Part shown: positions 37,155 to 49,446 of the stretch, piece by piece
How the letters are laid out: each line of letters begins with the position of its first letter
How positions within the stretch are numbered: the stretch's first letter is position 1
From: Kofleriaceae bacterium
GTDB taxonomy: Bacteria > Myxococcota_A > Polyangia > Haliangiales > Haliangiaceae
Reading direction: 5' to 3'
Assembly (NCBI GenBank): GCA_025357755.1
Contig: JANXOP010000420.1
Span: 1-50,008 of the forward strand
Length of the DNA: 50,008 bases
Made by a program: the position numbers and the translations under genes
The notes under the pieces: model-generated
The model's database searches: none
What the model saw: only the letters and a program-made list of their open reading frames with translations
Told to the model about the DNA's origin: nothing

Positions 37155-37873
37155 AGCTGTATCCCGCGATCGATCTGATGGGCGGCAAGGCCGTGCGCCT
37201 CGAAGAAGGCCGCCGCGATCGGGCGACCGTGTTCAGTGATCGCCCGGTCGAGCTGGTCGCCACGCTCGCGCGGGATGGCGCAGATCGCTTGCACGTCGTC
37301 GATCTCGACGGCGCGTTCGCGGGCTCGCCGCAGCAAGCCGAGTTGATCAAGCAGATCGTCGCCGCCTCGTCGCTGCCCGTCGAGGTCGGCGGCGGCATTC
37401 GCGATCGCGACGCGATCGATGCGGTCGTCGCGCTCGGTGCCTCGTTCGTCGTGCTCGGCACCGCAGCGGTGAAATCGCCTGCGCTCGTCGAGAGCGCGTG
37501 TCGCGCGTATCCGCACCAGATCATCGTCGCGGTCGATGCGCGCGATGGCGTGGTCGCCGTCGACGGCTGGACCGCGAGCGGCAATGTCACCGCGATCGAG
37601 CTCGGCAAGCGGGCCGCGAGCTGGGGCTGCGCCGCGTTGCTCTACACCGACATCGCGCGCGATGGCATCCACGTCGGCCCGAATGTCGAAGCGACCGCGG
37701 AGCTCTCCCGTGCGGTCGATTGCGAAGTGATCGCATCGGGTGGGGTCGGCAGCCTCGAGGATCTGCGCAAGCTCGCGGCCGCGCACATCGCGGCGGTCGT
37801 CGTCGGCCGCGCGATCTACGACAAGCGGTTCACGGTCGCCGAGGCAGCTCGGGTCGCGCACGGAGACGCCTGA
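37151..37873 (+). CDS. hisA: ProFAR isomerase (phosphoribosylformimino-AICAR-P isomerase)
   Basis: 240 aa (beta/alpha)8 barrel. N-terminal catalytic Asp in [14 protein letters not shown], phosphate loops [10 protein letters not shown] and [13 protein letters not shown], second catalytic Asp in [11 protein letters not shown]. Catalyses the Amadori rearrangement of ProFAR to PRFAR, the substrate of HisF. GTG 37151 overlaps the hisH stop by 4 bp; the stop overlaps the hisF ATG by one base (TGATG). Confidence 0.96.
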   Translation: MKLYPAIDLMGGKAVRLEEGRRDRATVFSDRPVELVATLARDGADRLHVVDLDGAFAGSPQQAELIKQIVAASSLPVEVGGGIRDRDAIDAVVALGASFVVLGTAAVKSPALVESACRAYPHQIIVAVDARDGVVAVDGWTASGNVTAIELGKRAASWGCAALLYTDIARDGIHVGPNVEATAELSRAVDCEVIASGGVGSLEDLRKLAAAHIAAVVVGRAIYDKRFTVAEAARVAHGDA

Positions 37874-38625
37874 TGCTCGCGCGTCGGATCATCCCGTGCC
37901 TCGACGTCAAGGATGGGCGCGTCGTCAAGGGCATCAACTTCCTCGAGCTGCGCGACGCCGGCGATCCGGTCGAGCAAGCCGCCGCCTACGATCTGCAAGG
38001 CGCCGACGAGGTCTGCTTCCTCGATATCTCGGCCTCGCCAGAAGGCCGCTCGACCCTCGTCGAGGTCGTCGCGCGGACCGCGAATCAGGTATTCGCCCCG
38101 CTCACCGTCGGTGGTGGTGTGCGCTCGGTCGCCGATGCCGAGCGCTTGCTCGAAGCGGGCGCGGACAAGATCGCGGTCAATACCGCGGCGATCCGCACCC
38201 CACAGCTGGTGTACGAGATCGCCTCGCGATTCGGTAACCAGGCGATCGTCGTCGCAGTCGATGCGAAGCGCAAAGACACGGCGTGGGAGGTGTTCAGCCA
38301 CGGCGGCCGCACCCCCGAAGGCCTCGACGTCCTCGAGTGGTGCAAGCGCTGCGCGGATCTCGGTGCTGGCGAGCTGCTCGTCACGAGCATGGATCGCGAC
38401 GGTACCGGCAAGGGCTACGACCTCGACCTGATCCGCCAGATCAGCAGCGCCGTGACCGTCCCCGTGATCGCCTCGGGCGGCGTCGGCAAGCTCGAGGATC
38501 TCGCGGACGGCTTGCTCGCCGGCGCCGATGCCGTCCTCGCCGCATCGATCTTTCATTTCGGGACCTACACGATCGGCGAGGCGCGAACGTACCTCGCGAG
38601 TCGCGGCCTCGAAGTCCGAAGTTGA
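37873..38625 (+). CDS. hisF: Imidazole glycerol phosphate synthase, cyclase subunit
   Basis: 250 aa barrel. N-terminal [20 protein letters not shown] with catalytic Asp, loops [19 protein letters not shown] and [13 protein letters not shown], and second catalytic Asp in [14 protein letters not shown]. With HisH it forms imidazoleglycerol phosphate and AICAR. No hisG, hisD or hisC is in this window, so the pathway is completed elsewhere. Confidence 0.97.
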   Translation: MLARRIIPCLDVKDGRVVKGINFLELRDAGDPVEQAAAYDLQGADEVCFLDISASPEGRSTLVEVVARTANQVFAPLTVGGGVRSVADAERLLEAGADKIAVNTAAIRTPQLVYEIASRFGNQAIVVAVDAKRKDTAWEVFSHGGRTPEGLDVLEWCKRCADLGAGELLVTSMDRDGTGKGYDLDLIRQISSAVTVPVIASGGVGKLEDLADGLLAGADAVLAASIFHFGTYTIGEARTYLASRGLEVRS

Positions 38626-38656
38626 CACCGCGATCCACGACGGTGAATGTAAGCGC

Positions 38657-39303
<647 letters not shown>

Positions 39304-39307
<4 letters not shown>

Positions 39308-41367
39308 GCTTGCTCGCTCCGGGTGGCGCGCTTCATCAGGCGATTCCGCACTATGAAGATCGACCGGAGCAGCGCGCGATGTCCGCCGCGGTCGAGCGCG
39401 CGCTCGAGGGCCAGCGCGCGCTGATCGTCGAGGCGGGCACCGGCACCGGCAAGACGCTCGCGTACCTCGTGCCGGCCCTCCTCTCGGGCAAGCGCGTCGT
39501 GATCTCGACCGGGACCCGCGCGTTGCAAGATCAGATCGCTCGCCACGACCTGCCGCTGCTCCGCGCGATGATCGCGCAGCCGTTCACCGCGGTCGTGTTG
39601 AAGGGTGTCTCGAACTACGTGTGCCGGCGCCGGCTCGCCGAGGCGAAGAGCCGTACGCAGCTGCCGATGTTCGAGGACAAGGGCAAAGACCCCGACGCGG
39701 CACTCCTTCCCGATCTGCTGGACTGGGCCGAGACCTCCGAGACCGGCGATCGCAGCGAGGTCGAGTGGCTCGGCGAATCCGCGCCGCTGTGGAACGAGGT
39801 CACCACGACACCGGATGCGCGGATCGGTCCGCGCTGCCCGTACTTCGAGCGTTGCTTCGTCACACAAGCGCGCCGGCTCGCCGAGAAGGCGCAGCTGATC
39901 CTGGTCAACCATCACCTCTACTTCGCCGATCGCGCGCTGCGCGCCTCGAGCCCGGGTGCGCGCGTGCTACCGGATCACGATGCGGTGATCTTCGACGAGG
40001 CTCACCAGCTCGAGGATGTCGCGACCGAGCACTTCGGGGCTCGGGTCTCGACGCACGTCGTGAATCAGCTCGTCCGCGACGCGCACACCACGCTCGCGCG
40101 CCTGCCGCACTGGCAGAGCCGCGCGAGTGACGACACCGTCAACACTGTCGAGCGCGCAGGGATCGCGATGTTCGCCTCGATCCGGAGCTCGCTCGTCACG
40201 GCCGACGGGGAGGTGCGGGTGCCGCTGCCCGAGGGCCTGTTCGATCATCCCGGGCGGCGAGATGCGTGGTTTCGCCTCGACACCGCGCTCGAGGAGCTCG
40301 CGCGTGCCGCGGAGTCTGAATCCGAGCCGCCCCCCGATGAAGAAGAGGACGCCGAGGCGGGCGCGCGCGCCGCGCTGTCGGGCCTCGCGCGCCGCGCCCG
40401 TGGCATCCGCGATGACCTCGCGACGATCGCCGAGCAGCGCCAGAAGAGCCACGTCTACTGGGGCGAGACCCGCGCGACTGGTACCACGCTGAGCGCATCG
40501 CCGATCGATGTCGCGGAGCTCGTGCGGCGCCACATCGTCTTGGCAGGCCCGACGCCGATCTTCACGAGCGCGACGCTCGCGACCGCACCGATCCTCGAGC
40601 TCGCGATCGGGACGCTACCTCCGATCACCACGGCCGCCGAGCTCGATCGCCCGCGCCTCGCGACGCCCGACTTCACGTACCAGCGCACGCGGCTCGGCCT
40701 CGACGACACCGACGAGCTGCTCGTACCCTCACCGTTCGACTACGCGCGCCAGGCGATGTTGTACGTGCCACGCGATCTACCGCCGCCGAACACCGAAGCC
40801 TTCGGCGAAGCCGCGGCCAAGCGCACGATCGAATTGCTCGAGATCACGAAGGGCCGCGCGTTCCTGCTGTTCACGTCGCATCGCGCATTGCGCGAAGCCG
40901 CGACCCGGCTCGCGCACACGCCGTATCCCAAGCTCGTGCAAGGCGAGGCACCGAGGGCCACGCTCGTAGATCGGTTTCGAGCGACTCCGAACGCGGTCCT
41001 CCTCGGAACCTCGTCGTTCTGGGAAGGTGTCGATGTTCCCGGCGATGCGCTCAGCTTGGTCGTGATCGACAAGCTGCCCTTCGCGCCCCACACCGATCCA
41101 TTGATCGCAGCGCGCATGCAAGCGCACGCCGAGACCGGCGGCGACCCGTTCGACGCGATCCAATTACCGGCGGCCGCGCTCGCGCTCAAGCAAGGCTTCG
41201 GTCGCTTGATCCGGCGCCGCGATGATCGCGGGATCGTGGCGATCCTCGATTCGCGGATCGTCGTGCGCCAGTACGGGCGCGTGTTCATCGATACGCTGCC
41301 AGCAGGGCTGCCGCGCACGTCGACGCTCGAGCGCGTCCGGCGCTGGTGGCTCACCAGCTCGTCGTGA
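39304..41367 (+). CDS. dinG: DinG/YoaA-like XPD-family DNA helicase
   Basis: 687 aa. Walker A LIVEAGTGTGKTLAYLVPAL, motif Ia ISTGTRALQDQ, DEAH box VIFDEAHQLED, SNYVC and RCPYFERCF cluster cysteines, motif V LLGTSSFWEGVDVPGDALSL and VI QGFGRLIRRRDDRG. A 5'-3' helicase acting on R-loops or structured DNA. Only three of the four expected Fe-S cysteines are seen: Arg sits where the second Cys of the C-x4-C-x5-C pattern should be. A low-complexity acidic insert (SESEPPPDEEEDAEAG) lies near residue 345. It is coupled to hisIE by a GTGA overlap and overlaps folK by 17 bp tail to tail. Confidence 0.92.
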
Positions 41368-41866
41368 TCAGCTCGATCTGTTGATCGCTAACTCCTCGCG
41401 CGAGCTCGCCGAGCGTGCGACCGCCCAGCACCAGCGCTTCCCCGAACAGATCGATCATCGGGGCGATCACGAATCGCCGGGCGCCGGCGCGCGGATGCGG
41501 CACCTCGAGCTCGGGCGTGCGCAGCGCGCGCGTGCCCCACACGAGGACGTCGAGATCGATCGTGCGTGGTCCCCAGCGCACCTCGTTCGCGCGATCACGA
41601 CCGAGCAACGCCTCCAGCTCGCGGATCAACGCGAGCACTTCCGCGGGCTGCGCATCGGCCGCGACGACGCGGATCACGGTGTTGAGGAACGCTGGCTGTT
41701 CCGGGCCGATCGGGGCGCTGCGGTAAAGTGAGGCGGACCGGACGGTCCCGATCCGAGAAAAAGCGTCGCGCGCGGCTACGAATCTCCCTCGGACCGCCGG
41801 CTCGCCACCGACGTTTCCGCCGAGCCCGATGGCCAAGACCTCGTCGGAGAGCGAGAAAATCGCCAA
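41351..41866 (-). CDS. folK: HPPK (2-amino-4-hydroxy-6-hydroxymethyldihydropteridine pyrophosphokinase)
   Basis: 171 aa. Transfers pyrophosphate from ATP to the pterin in folate synthesis. LAIGLGGNVGGE at the start, YRSAPIGPEQPAFLN, RWGPRTIDLDVLVWG (the HPPK signature with paired Asp) and PHPRAGARRFVIAPMIDL. The start is TTG 41866; another TTG at codon 11 (41836) would give MAIGLGGN, closer to the family norm. folB/folP are not adjacent. The 3' end overlaps dinG by 17 bp. Confidence 0.93.
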   Translation of the reverse strand: MAIFSLSDEVLAIGLGGNVGGEPAVRGRFVAARDAFSRIGTVRSASLYRSAPIGPEQPAFLNTVIRVVAADAQPAEVLALIRELEALLGRDRANEVRWGPRTIDLDVLVWGTRALRTPELEVPHPRAGARRFVIAPMIDLFGEALVLGGRTLGELARGVSDQQIELITTSW

Positions 41867-41925
41867 CTACAGTCCCTGAGGGTTCGGCATATCGGGAAAG
41901 GTAGGACAGCTCGGGGGTGGTGTCA

Positions 41926-41954
41926 TTGATCAGTGCGTCCGCACCCCGTACAAT
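41926..41954 (+). promoter_or_regulatory. Sigma-70-like promoter of the FHA gene
   Basis: -35 TTGATC (41926-41931), a 17-bp spacer and -10 TACAAT (41949-41954). The predicted transcription start falls about 3 nt before ATG 41964, which again makes the mRNA nearly leaderless and favours that ATG over GTG 42015. Confidence 0.6.
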
Positions 41955-41963
41955 TTATGCAAG

Positions 41964-44168
41964 ATGGGCCGGGCTCCCCTACATGGCGGGCCGCAGCGTG
42001 TTTCGCCACACGTTGTGCCGAAGGCGAAACCGTTTTCGGATGAGGACGAAAAAACCACCATCGAGGCCGACACGCAGTGGGCCGACGAACCGAGCACGAC
42101 GGTCGAACAAGGCGACGCGAAGCTCGGCGGCAACGGTCTGATCACGAATGTCACCGGCACGAACGGTGGCGACGACCACACGGTCGACGATCAAAATCAA
42201 AACCTGAGCTCGGGGGTCACCCCGCCGTCGCGTGCACCCGCGCGGCTCGTGATCACCGCCGGCAACGATACCGGCGTCGCGCAGGATCTGCTCGCGGGCA
42301 AGGCGTACACGATCGGGCGCGGGCTCGACAACGACCTCGTACTCACCGACATCGCGGTCTCGCGCAAGCACTTCGATCTGCGCAACGACGACGGCTCGTG
42401 GGTGATCGTCGATCGCGGCTCGGGCAACGGCACGGTGGTCAACGGCAACCTCGAAGACAGCCCGTTCATGCTCGCGAACGGTGACGTGATCGAGATCGGA
42501 ACGACCACGTTCCGGTTCGACTTCTTGTCGGCCGCGATGCCGAGCGAGCTCGCCCAGAGCGGCATCAATGGCTTCGGCTCCGACGACGAAGAGATGTCGA
42601 CGGTCGCGGGCAAGCCCCTCAACGCAGCCAAGACGATGGATCTCGATTCGGTCGACGTCCATCTCGATACGCCGTCACGGGTCCCACCGCAACGACCCAA
42701 GACGTTGCCCCCTCCCGCGATCCGGCCACGGACGATCAGCAACCAAGGCCTCTATTCCTACGTGGCTGCCCATCAACCGCAGGGCACGCCTGGTCCGCTT
42801 CCGGCGGCGACCTTGCCGATGCCACAGATGTCGAATCGCGTCGGGCCGCAAGCGCCCCGCGTACTCACCGCCGATCCGCTGCTGAACCTCGCCGGCATGC
42901 CTGTCGCGTCGACGACACCGGGCTACGCCGCGCACAACTCGCGCCCGGCACAGGCGATGTACGGCAACAACGGCTACCCGCAGCAGGGCGGCTATCCGCA
43001 GGCGAGCGAGATTCCGCCGCACTCCGTCCACGCGCAGATGCTCGTCGCCGCACAACTCAACCAGCGTGGCGATCACTCGACCGCACACGTCCAGCCGATC
43101 GCGTTCGGCTCGATGGTCGCCGCACCCGAGCCACAATACGCGCGCACGCCACTGACCAAGCGCGCGAAGACGGCGCTGCTCTTCGGTGGCATCGCGGCCG
43201 CTGCGTTGTTCACCACGATCGCGTTGGTCAGATCAGGTGGATCGTCGTCGACCAAGACCGCGGCAGCGCCCGTCGCGGCGCCGTCTAAGGCGACGGGCTC
43301 GGCGGCGCTCGCCCACACGCTGACCGCGACGCCGATCGAGCCGCCCAAGACGGTGGTCCCACCGCCGCGAGTGGCGCCACCGACGAAGGTCGTCGCGAAG
43401 GTCGAAACGATCGAGCCGCCGAAGGTCGTCGCGAAGGTCGAGTCACCGAAGCCCACACCGCCGGCGCCCACGCCACCGCCGAAGCTCGTCCCGAAGCCAC
43501 CGGTGCAACAGACCAACGCGCGCAAGGCGACGCCTCCGATCGCCAAGGCCGACCGCCCCGAGCCGCCGAAGCAGGAGACGCCTCGGCCCAAGACCGTCGC
43601 GACTGCCGAGGCTGCGTCCGATCGCGCCGAGTCGCTATACAAGGATCGCAAGTTCAACGACGCCTCGAACCTGCTCGTCTCAGCGGCGAAGTCCGCGGAC
43701 GCTAGCAGCGCGCGCGAGCTCCGTGCGAAGTCGCAAAAGATCATCCTGTTCGCCAAGGTGTTCAACACGGCGATGGCGCCAGGCTCGAACTCCAAGGACG
43801 TATTCGACCAGCTGCAGACCGCGACCAACTACGACCAATCGCTCGGCGGCTTCTTCCAGGCCGATATCTCGGCGCGGCTGCAGGGCATCATCGGCAAGGC
43901 CGCGGTCGGCTTCTTTAGCGCCGGTAACTACGAGAAGGCGCACCAGGTCGTCGCGAAGGCCGATGCGATCGGCTCGGGTGGCGACAACAACATCAAGGTG
44001 GTCCGCCAGAGCCTCGAGGCGAGGGCGCAGCAGATCTACAGCGAAGCGATCGCCGAGCAATCCTCGAATCCGTCGGAAGCCAAGGACAAGCTCAAGCAGG
44101 TCAAAGGCATGACCGACGCGAAGAGCTCGACCAACCAGAAGGCCGTCAAGGCGCTCGCCGGCAACTAG
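41964..44168 (+). CDS. FHA-domain protein with one membrane segment and TPR-like periplasmic region
   Basis: 734 aa. Acidic N-terminus, FHA domain at about 92-185 with the phosphothreonine-binding residues in YTIGRGLDNDLVL, VSRKHFDL and RGSGNGTVVNG. A Gly/Pro/Gln-rich linker follows, then one membrane helix (ALLFGGIAAAALFTTIALVR, about 403-423), a Pro/Lys/Val-rich repeat stretch (VVAKVETIEPPKVVAKVES) and a C-terminal helical TPR-like domain (550-734). The FHA part should dock phosphoproteins made by the Ser/Thr kinases of this genome and signal across the membrane. ATG 41964 fits the promoter; GTG 42015 is an in-frame alternative. Confidence 0.85.
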   Translation: MGRAPLHGGPQRVSPHVVPKAKPFSDEDEKTTIEADTQWADEPSTTVEQGDAKLGGNGLITNVTGTNGGDDHTVDDQNQNLSSGVTPPSRAPARLVITAGNDTGVAQDLLAGKAYTIGRGLDNDLVLTDIAVSRKHFDLRNDDGSWVIVDRGSGNGTVVNGNLEDSPFMLANGDVIEIGTTTFRFDFLSAAMPSELAQSGINGFGSDDEEMSTVAGKPLNAAKTMDLDSVDVHLDTPSRVPPQRPKTLPPPAIRPRTISNQGLYSYVAAHQPQGTPGPLPAATLPMPQMSNRVGPQAPRVLTADPLLNLAGMPVASTTPGYAAHNSRPAQAMYGNNGYPQQGGYPQASEIPPHSVHAQMLVAAQLNQRGDHSTAHVQPIAFGSMVAAPEPQYARTPLTKRAKTALLFGGIAAAALFTTIALVRSGGSSSTKTAAAPVAAPSKATGSAALAHTLTATPIEPPKTVVPPPRVAPPTKVVAKVETIEPPKVVAKVESPKPTPPAPTPPPKLVPKPPVQQTNARKATPPIAKADRPEPPKQETPRPKTVATAEAASDRAESLYKDRKFNDASNLLVSAAKSADASSARELRAKSQKIILFAKVFNTAMAPGSNSKDVFDQLQTATNYDQSLGGFFQADISARLQGIIGKAAVGFFSAGNYEKAHQVVAKADAIGSGGDNNIKVVRQSLEARAQQIYSEAIAEQSSNPSEAKDKLKQVKGMTDAKSSTNQKAVKALAGN

Positions 44169-44171
44169 AGG

Positions 44172-44540
44172 CTAGCCTTCGAGCAGGCCGATGATCATCT
44201 TCTCGAGCTTCTCGAATTCGAACGGCTTGTCGATGTGCGCGTCGGCGCCGTAGATCGGCGCGGTCAACTCGTTCGTCTTCTCACCGATCGCGGAGACCAT
44301 CATGATCTTCACGTTCTGCGTGACCGGATCTTGCTTGAGGGCGCGCGCGACCTCCCAGCCGGATTTCCCCGGCATCATGACGTCGAGGAGCACCAGGTCC
44401 GGCAGCTCCTTCTTCGCGATCTCGATGGCTTTGACGCCATCGCTGGCGGTCGAGATCTTGTATCCCCGCCGACCGAGCCGCGTGCTGAGTAGCGAGACGA
44501 TCTCCGGATCGTCGTCCACAACCAAGATCGAGTGCGCCAT
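44172..44540 (-). CDS. CheY-like single-domain response regulator
   Basis: 122 aa REC domain. ILVVDDDPEIV, phospho-Asp in LVLLDVMMPGKSGWE, the conserved Thr replaced by Ser in MMVSAIGEK, Lys in HIDKPFEFE. No output domain. TAGCCT (44552-44547) lies 6 nt before ATG 44540. Convergent with the FHA gene with only 3 bp between stops. The cognate kinase is not adjacent. Confidence 0.92.
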   Translation of the reverse strand: MAHSILVVDDDPEIVSLLSTRLGRRGYKISTASDGVKAIEIAKKELPDLVLLDVMMPGKSGWEVARALKQDPVTQNVKIMMVSAIGEKTNELTAPIYGADAHIDKPFEFEKLEKMIIGLLEG

Positions 44541-44614
44541 GCAGCCAGGCTACGGCGGGCCCGAGACACGGGTCAAGCACCCCCTCGCAATTGACAGAAT
44601 CGCGCGGTCCGACG

Positions 44615-45577
44615 ATGTTCGGCGCGTTGTCTCGCCCGAAACGCACCTGGTTGTGGATCATCGTGGCGGTCGTCGTCGGGGTCGCGGCGTTCTCGATGAT
44701 CGGCGACATCGGTAAGCTCGGCGACCGGCTGACGGGATTTCGGTGGTCGGCCTTCTTTGCCGCAGTCGTGCTCGCGCTGGCGAACTACGCACTGCGGTTC
44801 GTGCGCTGGCAGGTCTACCTGAGGCGCCAGGTGGTGCGCGTACCCGCGGTCTCGAGCGCGCTCGTGTTCGGCGCGGGCCTCTCGCTATCGATCACGCCCG
44901 CGAAGCTCGGCGAGCTCGTGAAGAGCTACCTCTTGAAGGAGATGCACGACATACCGGTCGCGCGCACCGCGCCGATCGTCGTCGCCGAGCGCGTCTCGGA
45001 TCTGATCGCGCTCCTCGCGCTCGCGGTGATCGGCGTCGCGGGCTACGGCGTCGATCCGACGCTCGTCGTGATCGCTGGCGGCGTGATCGCGTTCGGCTTG
45101 GTGCTGCTCGCGTGGCCGCGCCCGACCCGATACCTCGTCGAGCTCGTGACCCGCCCGGTCAGGCTCCGGCGCGTGCGCGAGCCGCTGCTCGAGATGCTCG
45201 CGAACCTGTCGGCCTTGTGCCGTCCGGTGCCCCTCGTGCTCGCGACCGCGATCGCGATTCCCGCATGGGCGTGCGAGTGCGTCGGGTTCGCCTTGATCTG
45301 CAATGCGTTCCCGGGTGTCCACGTCGAGCTCGGGCTCGCGGTCGTGATCTATGCTGGCACGACGATCGCCGGTGCGCTCTCGTTCCTACCCGGTGGACTA
45401 GGTGTCACCGAGGGCGCGATGACCCTGGCGCTCGTCGAAGGGGCTGCCCACTTCGATCGTGCGAGTGCGCTCGCTGCCACCTTGCTGACCCGGCTCGCGA
45501 CGCTGTGGTTTGCGGTGGTGATCGGAATTGGCTTCTTGGCGCTCGCGCGTCGCAGGATCGCCAAGCGCGCGCTATAA
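44615..45577 (+). CDS. Polytopic membrane protein, LPG synthase TM-domain/UPF0104 family
   Basis: 320 aa, about 8 hydrophobic segments. ALVFGAGLSLSITPAKLGEL plus VKSYLLKE, then APIVVAERVSDLIALLALAV and the C-terminal SFLPGGLGVTEGAMTLAL are the hallmarks of the lysylphosphatidylglycerol synthase TM region/AglD-like family, whose members flip or modify lipids. No aminoacyl-transfer domain follows, so lipid lysination is unlikely. ATG 44615 is taken rather than the TTG at 44591. Seven bp separate it from the M48 gene, whose -10-like hexamer sits in its last codons. Confidence 0.88.
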   Translation: MFGALSRPKRTWLWIIVAVVVGVAAFSMIGDIGKLGDRLTGFRWSAFFAAVVLALANYALRFVRWQVYLRRQVVRVPAVSSALVFGAGLSLSITPAKLGELVKSYLLKEMHDIPVARTAPIVVAERVSDLIALLALAVIGVAGYGVDPTLVVIAGGVIAFGLVLLAWPRPTRYLVELVTRPVRLRRVREPLLEMLANLSALCRPVPLVLATAIAIPAWACECVGFALICNAFPGVHVELGLAVVIYAGTTIAGALSFLPGGLGVTEGAMTLALVEGAAHFDRASALAATLLTRLATLWFAVVIGIGFLALARRRIAKRAL

Positions 45578-45584
45578 CCAACGC

Positions 45585-46471
45585 ATGTCGGTAGGCGTCG
45601 ACTTCGATTTTCCGCGCTGGTTGGCTGCACGTCGCGGCCAGATGGAGCACAGCGCTCGCATCGGTGCTGCATACGCCTTCAGTGGCGAGCAGCGGTTTCG
45701 TCGTGGGCTCACGATGGCGCGACCGGTCACCATGGCGCTCGAAGCAACCACGCGGTTGTGGAAGGACGTCGCGAAGACCGAGCTGCTCGGCACGGCGGTG
45801 AAGGTCACCGACCAGCAGTTCCCGCGGGTCTACGAAGCGGCGAAGAAGGCCGGCGCGATGCTCGGCGTGCGCGTCCCCGCGATCTTCGCGGCGCCCTCGA
45901 GCTCGATCAAGATCAAGGTGCTCGGCACCGAGGATTCGCCCCACCTGATCGTGAACCTCGAGCTCGCCGAGAAGCTCGGCGACGACGATCTCGTCGCGGC
46001 GATCGCGCACGAGCTCGCACACGTCCAGAACGGCCACATCCTGTACGCGACCGCGCTCCACTACCTCAACAACTCGGCCGCATTCTTCGTGCGCTGGGTC
46101 GTCCAGCCTGCGGTGATGACGCTGCAAGCCTGGTCGCGGCGCGCCGAGGTCACCTGCGATCGCGCATCGCTGATCGCGGTCCGCGATCTCGACAAGGTGC
46201 TGACCTCGATGGTCAAGCTCGAGCTCGGCCTCGAAAAAGGCAGCGCCTTCAACGCCGATGAGTACCTCAAGTCGCTCCCCGACGTGAAGAAGGGGATCGG
46301 TCGCTATGCCGAGATCTTCCGTTCGAATCCGTACGTGCCGAAGCGCGTCCAGGCGCTGCGCCTGTTCGCGGACTCGGCGCTCTACGCCCAGCTCACCGGC
46401 CAAGATGTCACCGGCAAGGCCAGCCTCCCCGACGTCGACAAACAAGTCGCCAACTTGATCAGTGTGTTCTG

Positions 46472-46472
<1 letters not shown>
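45585..46472 (+). CDS. M48-family zinc metallopeptidase
   Basis: 295 aa. HEXXH in AAIAHELAHVQNGHILYA (near residues 141-145) and the third ligand region WSRRAEVTCDRASLIAV (ExxxD) define M48 (Ste24/HtpX/OMA1) peptidases. A hydrophobic stretch (NNSAAFFVRWVVQPAVMTLQ) lies between them. The strong N-terminal membrane helices of HtpX are missing, so it is soluble or peripheral. TATAAC lies 6 nt before the ATG. The stop overlaps the start of the dynamin-like gene (TGATG), implying a fixed protein ratio and probably joint function. Confidence 0.9.
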
Positions 46473-48241
<1,769 letters not shown>

Positions 48242-48394
48242 GCTGAGTCGTCAGGCAGGAACTCGCCGCTTGCGATCCACGCTTGATGACCGATCTTCGG
48301 AGGGTCCTCGTCACAACCGAGACCGTAAGTCCCGTAGGTCCGCCGCCTCGATGCACTGATCGTCGAGGCCCGAGTGGCGTCAATGGCGGCGCGC

Positions 48395-48433
48395 CCCGTC
48401 GCCGACGACCGAGACCCACGGGTCGTCGACGGG
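48395..48433. terminator. Long hairpin downstream of the dynamin gene
   Basis: CCCGTC (48395-48400) plus GACGACC (48404-48410) pair with GGTCGTC (48421-48427) plus GACGGG (48428-48433): 13 bp with one 3-nt bulge and a 10-nt loop. It lies about 150 bp after the stop and lacks a U tract. The stretch 48242-48394 before it shows no gene. It could be a terminator, or the first palindrome of the repeat array that follows. Confidence 0.45.
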
Positions 48434-48436
48434 TGG

Positions 48437-49290
48437 TGTTTCGCGTGGGGATCCTGATAGGTTCGTCGGCGACGCGACGTGCCGGACGTCTGCGGCGCTC
48501 GGCGGCTCACGGCGGCTCACGGAGGCGTTGACGTTCATCACTTGCCTGTGCTGCGCGGCGCGGCATCACGCCAGCGGGCGCGCAGCAATGCAGGGCATGA
48601 GCCTCTCAGCAACCCGCGGGTCGTCCGTCGATGGTTGCGGCCTCGGTCGGTCGTGTTTCGCGTGGGGCCTTTGATAGGTTCGTCGGCCACGCACGTCCAG
48701 GATGGCTGCGGCGCTCGAAGTCCTATGGCGGGCGTTGACGTTCCTTGCTCGCAGGTGCGGCGCGGCATCACGCGAACGGGCGAGTAACAAGTGCGCGCCC
48801 AGCATGAGACGAAGAACAGCCTCAAGATCGCAACGCCGAGCACCGAGCCCGCGAGCCCGCCACACGCGCCGACCCACGTCTTCTTCGGCGAGACCGCGCA
48901 GCAACCGGCGGGTCGATGCTCGCGGCTACGGTTCCTTCGAGGTGCAGGGGCACCTCATCGTCTTGTAGATCGTTTCGTCGGCGACGCGACGTGGAAGCCG
49001 CGCCCGGCGCTCGGCGTCCCCCGAAGCAGCAACGTTCTTCGCTCGCATGTGTTGCGTGGCGCGGCGAACGGGCGAGCAACAAATGTGCGCCGGGGGTGAG
49101 CTTCGCAGCAACCGACGGGTCCTCGATGGTCGCGGTCGCGGTCGGTCGTGTTTCGCGTGAGGGGTTGATTGGTTCGTCGGCGACGCCACTCGCGACGCCC
49201 GGCGTTCGACGAAGTGCGTTGACGTTCTTCGCTCGCATGTGTTGCGCGCGGCATCGCGCGAACGGGCAAGCAACAGAGGTGCACCCGGCG
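48437..49290. repeat. Degenerate tandem repeat array, about four units of roughly 190-290 bp
   Basis: Motif A (TGTTTCGCGTGGGG, then TGATAGGTTCGTCGGCGACGC) occurs at 48437-48475, 48654-48692 (diverged) and 49149-49186, with its second half alone at 48971-48988. Motif B (GCGTTGACGTTCTTCGCTCGC, roughly, then ATGTGTTGCGCGGCGCGGCA, then GAACGGGCGAGCAACAAATG) occurs from about 48525, 48732, 49025 and 49216. Motif C (CAGCAACC, G-rich, CCTCGATGGTCGCGG) links one unit to the next. Motif B contains inverted arms (GTTGC/GCAAC, and CGCGCG-GCAT-CGCGCG at 49245-49260). No protein-like reading is shared by the units. It occupies most of a 1.5-kb gap in an otherwise gene-dense window. Confidence 0.8.
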
Positions 49291-49428
49291 TGAGCCACGC
49301 TGCAACGGCGAGCCGATGATCGCAGCTAGGGTTCGTTCAGGGAGCGCTTCATCGCTCTCGCAGAATGTTTCGTCGGCACGCGCCGTATCAGATCGAAACA
49401 GCGCCGCCATCGACGCAGCGACGGGGTC

Positions 49429-49446
49429 GCGCCCCACGTGGGGCGC
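49429..49446. repeat. Perfect 18-bp palindrome
   Basis: GCGCCCCACGTGGGGCGC is its own reverse complement, centred on CACGTG. It stands alone in the non-coding stretch, about 300 bp upstream of the HNH-type gene. A dimeric regulator site or cruciform/hairpin element is possible. Confidence 0.85.

Noticed and set aside
44591..44620. TTGACA at 44591-44596 as a -35 for the membrane-protein gene
   Set aside because: The only hexamer 17 bp downstream (GATGTT) overlaps the start codon, which would place the transcript start inside the gene.
49025..49290. Possible integron attC sites or CRISPR repeats in the array
   Set aside because: GTTGC/GCAAC arms do not match the RYYYAAC/GTTRRRY core sites, and units are long and diverged with no unique spacers of regular size.
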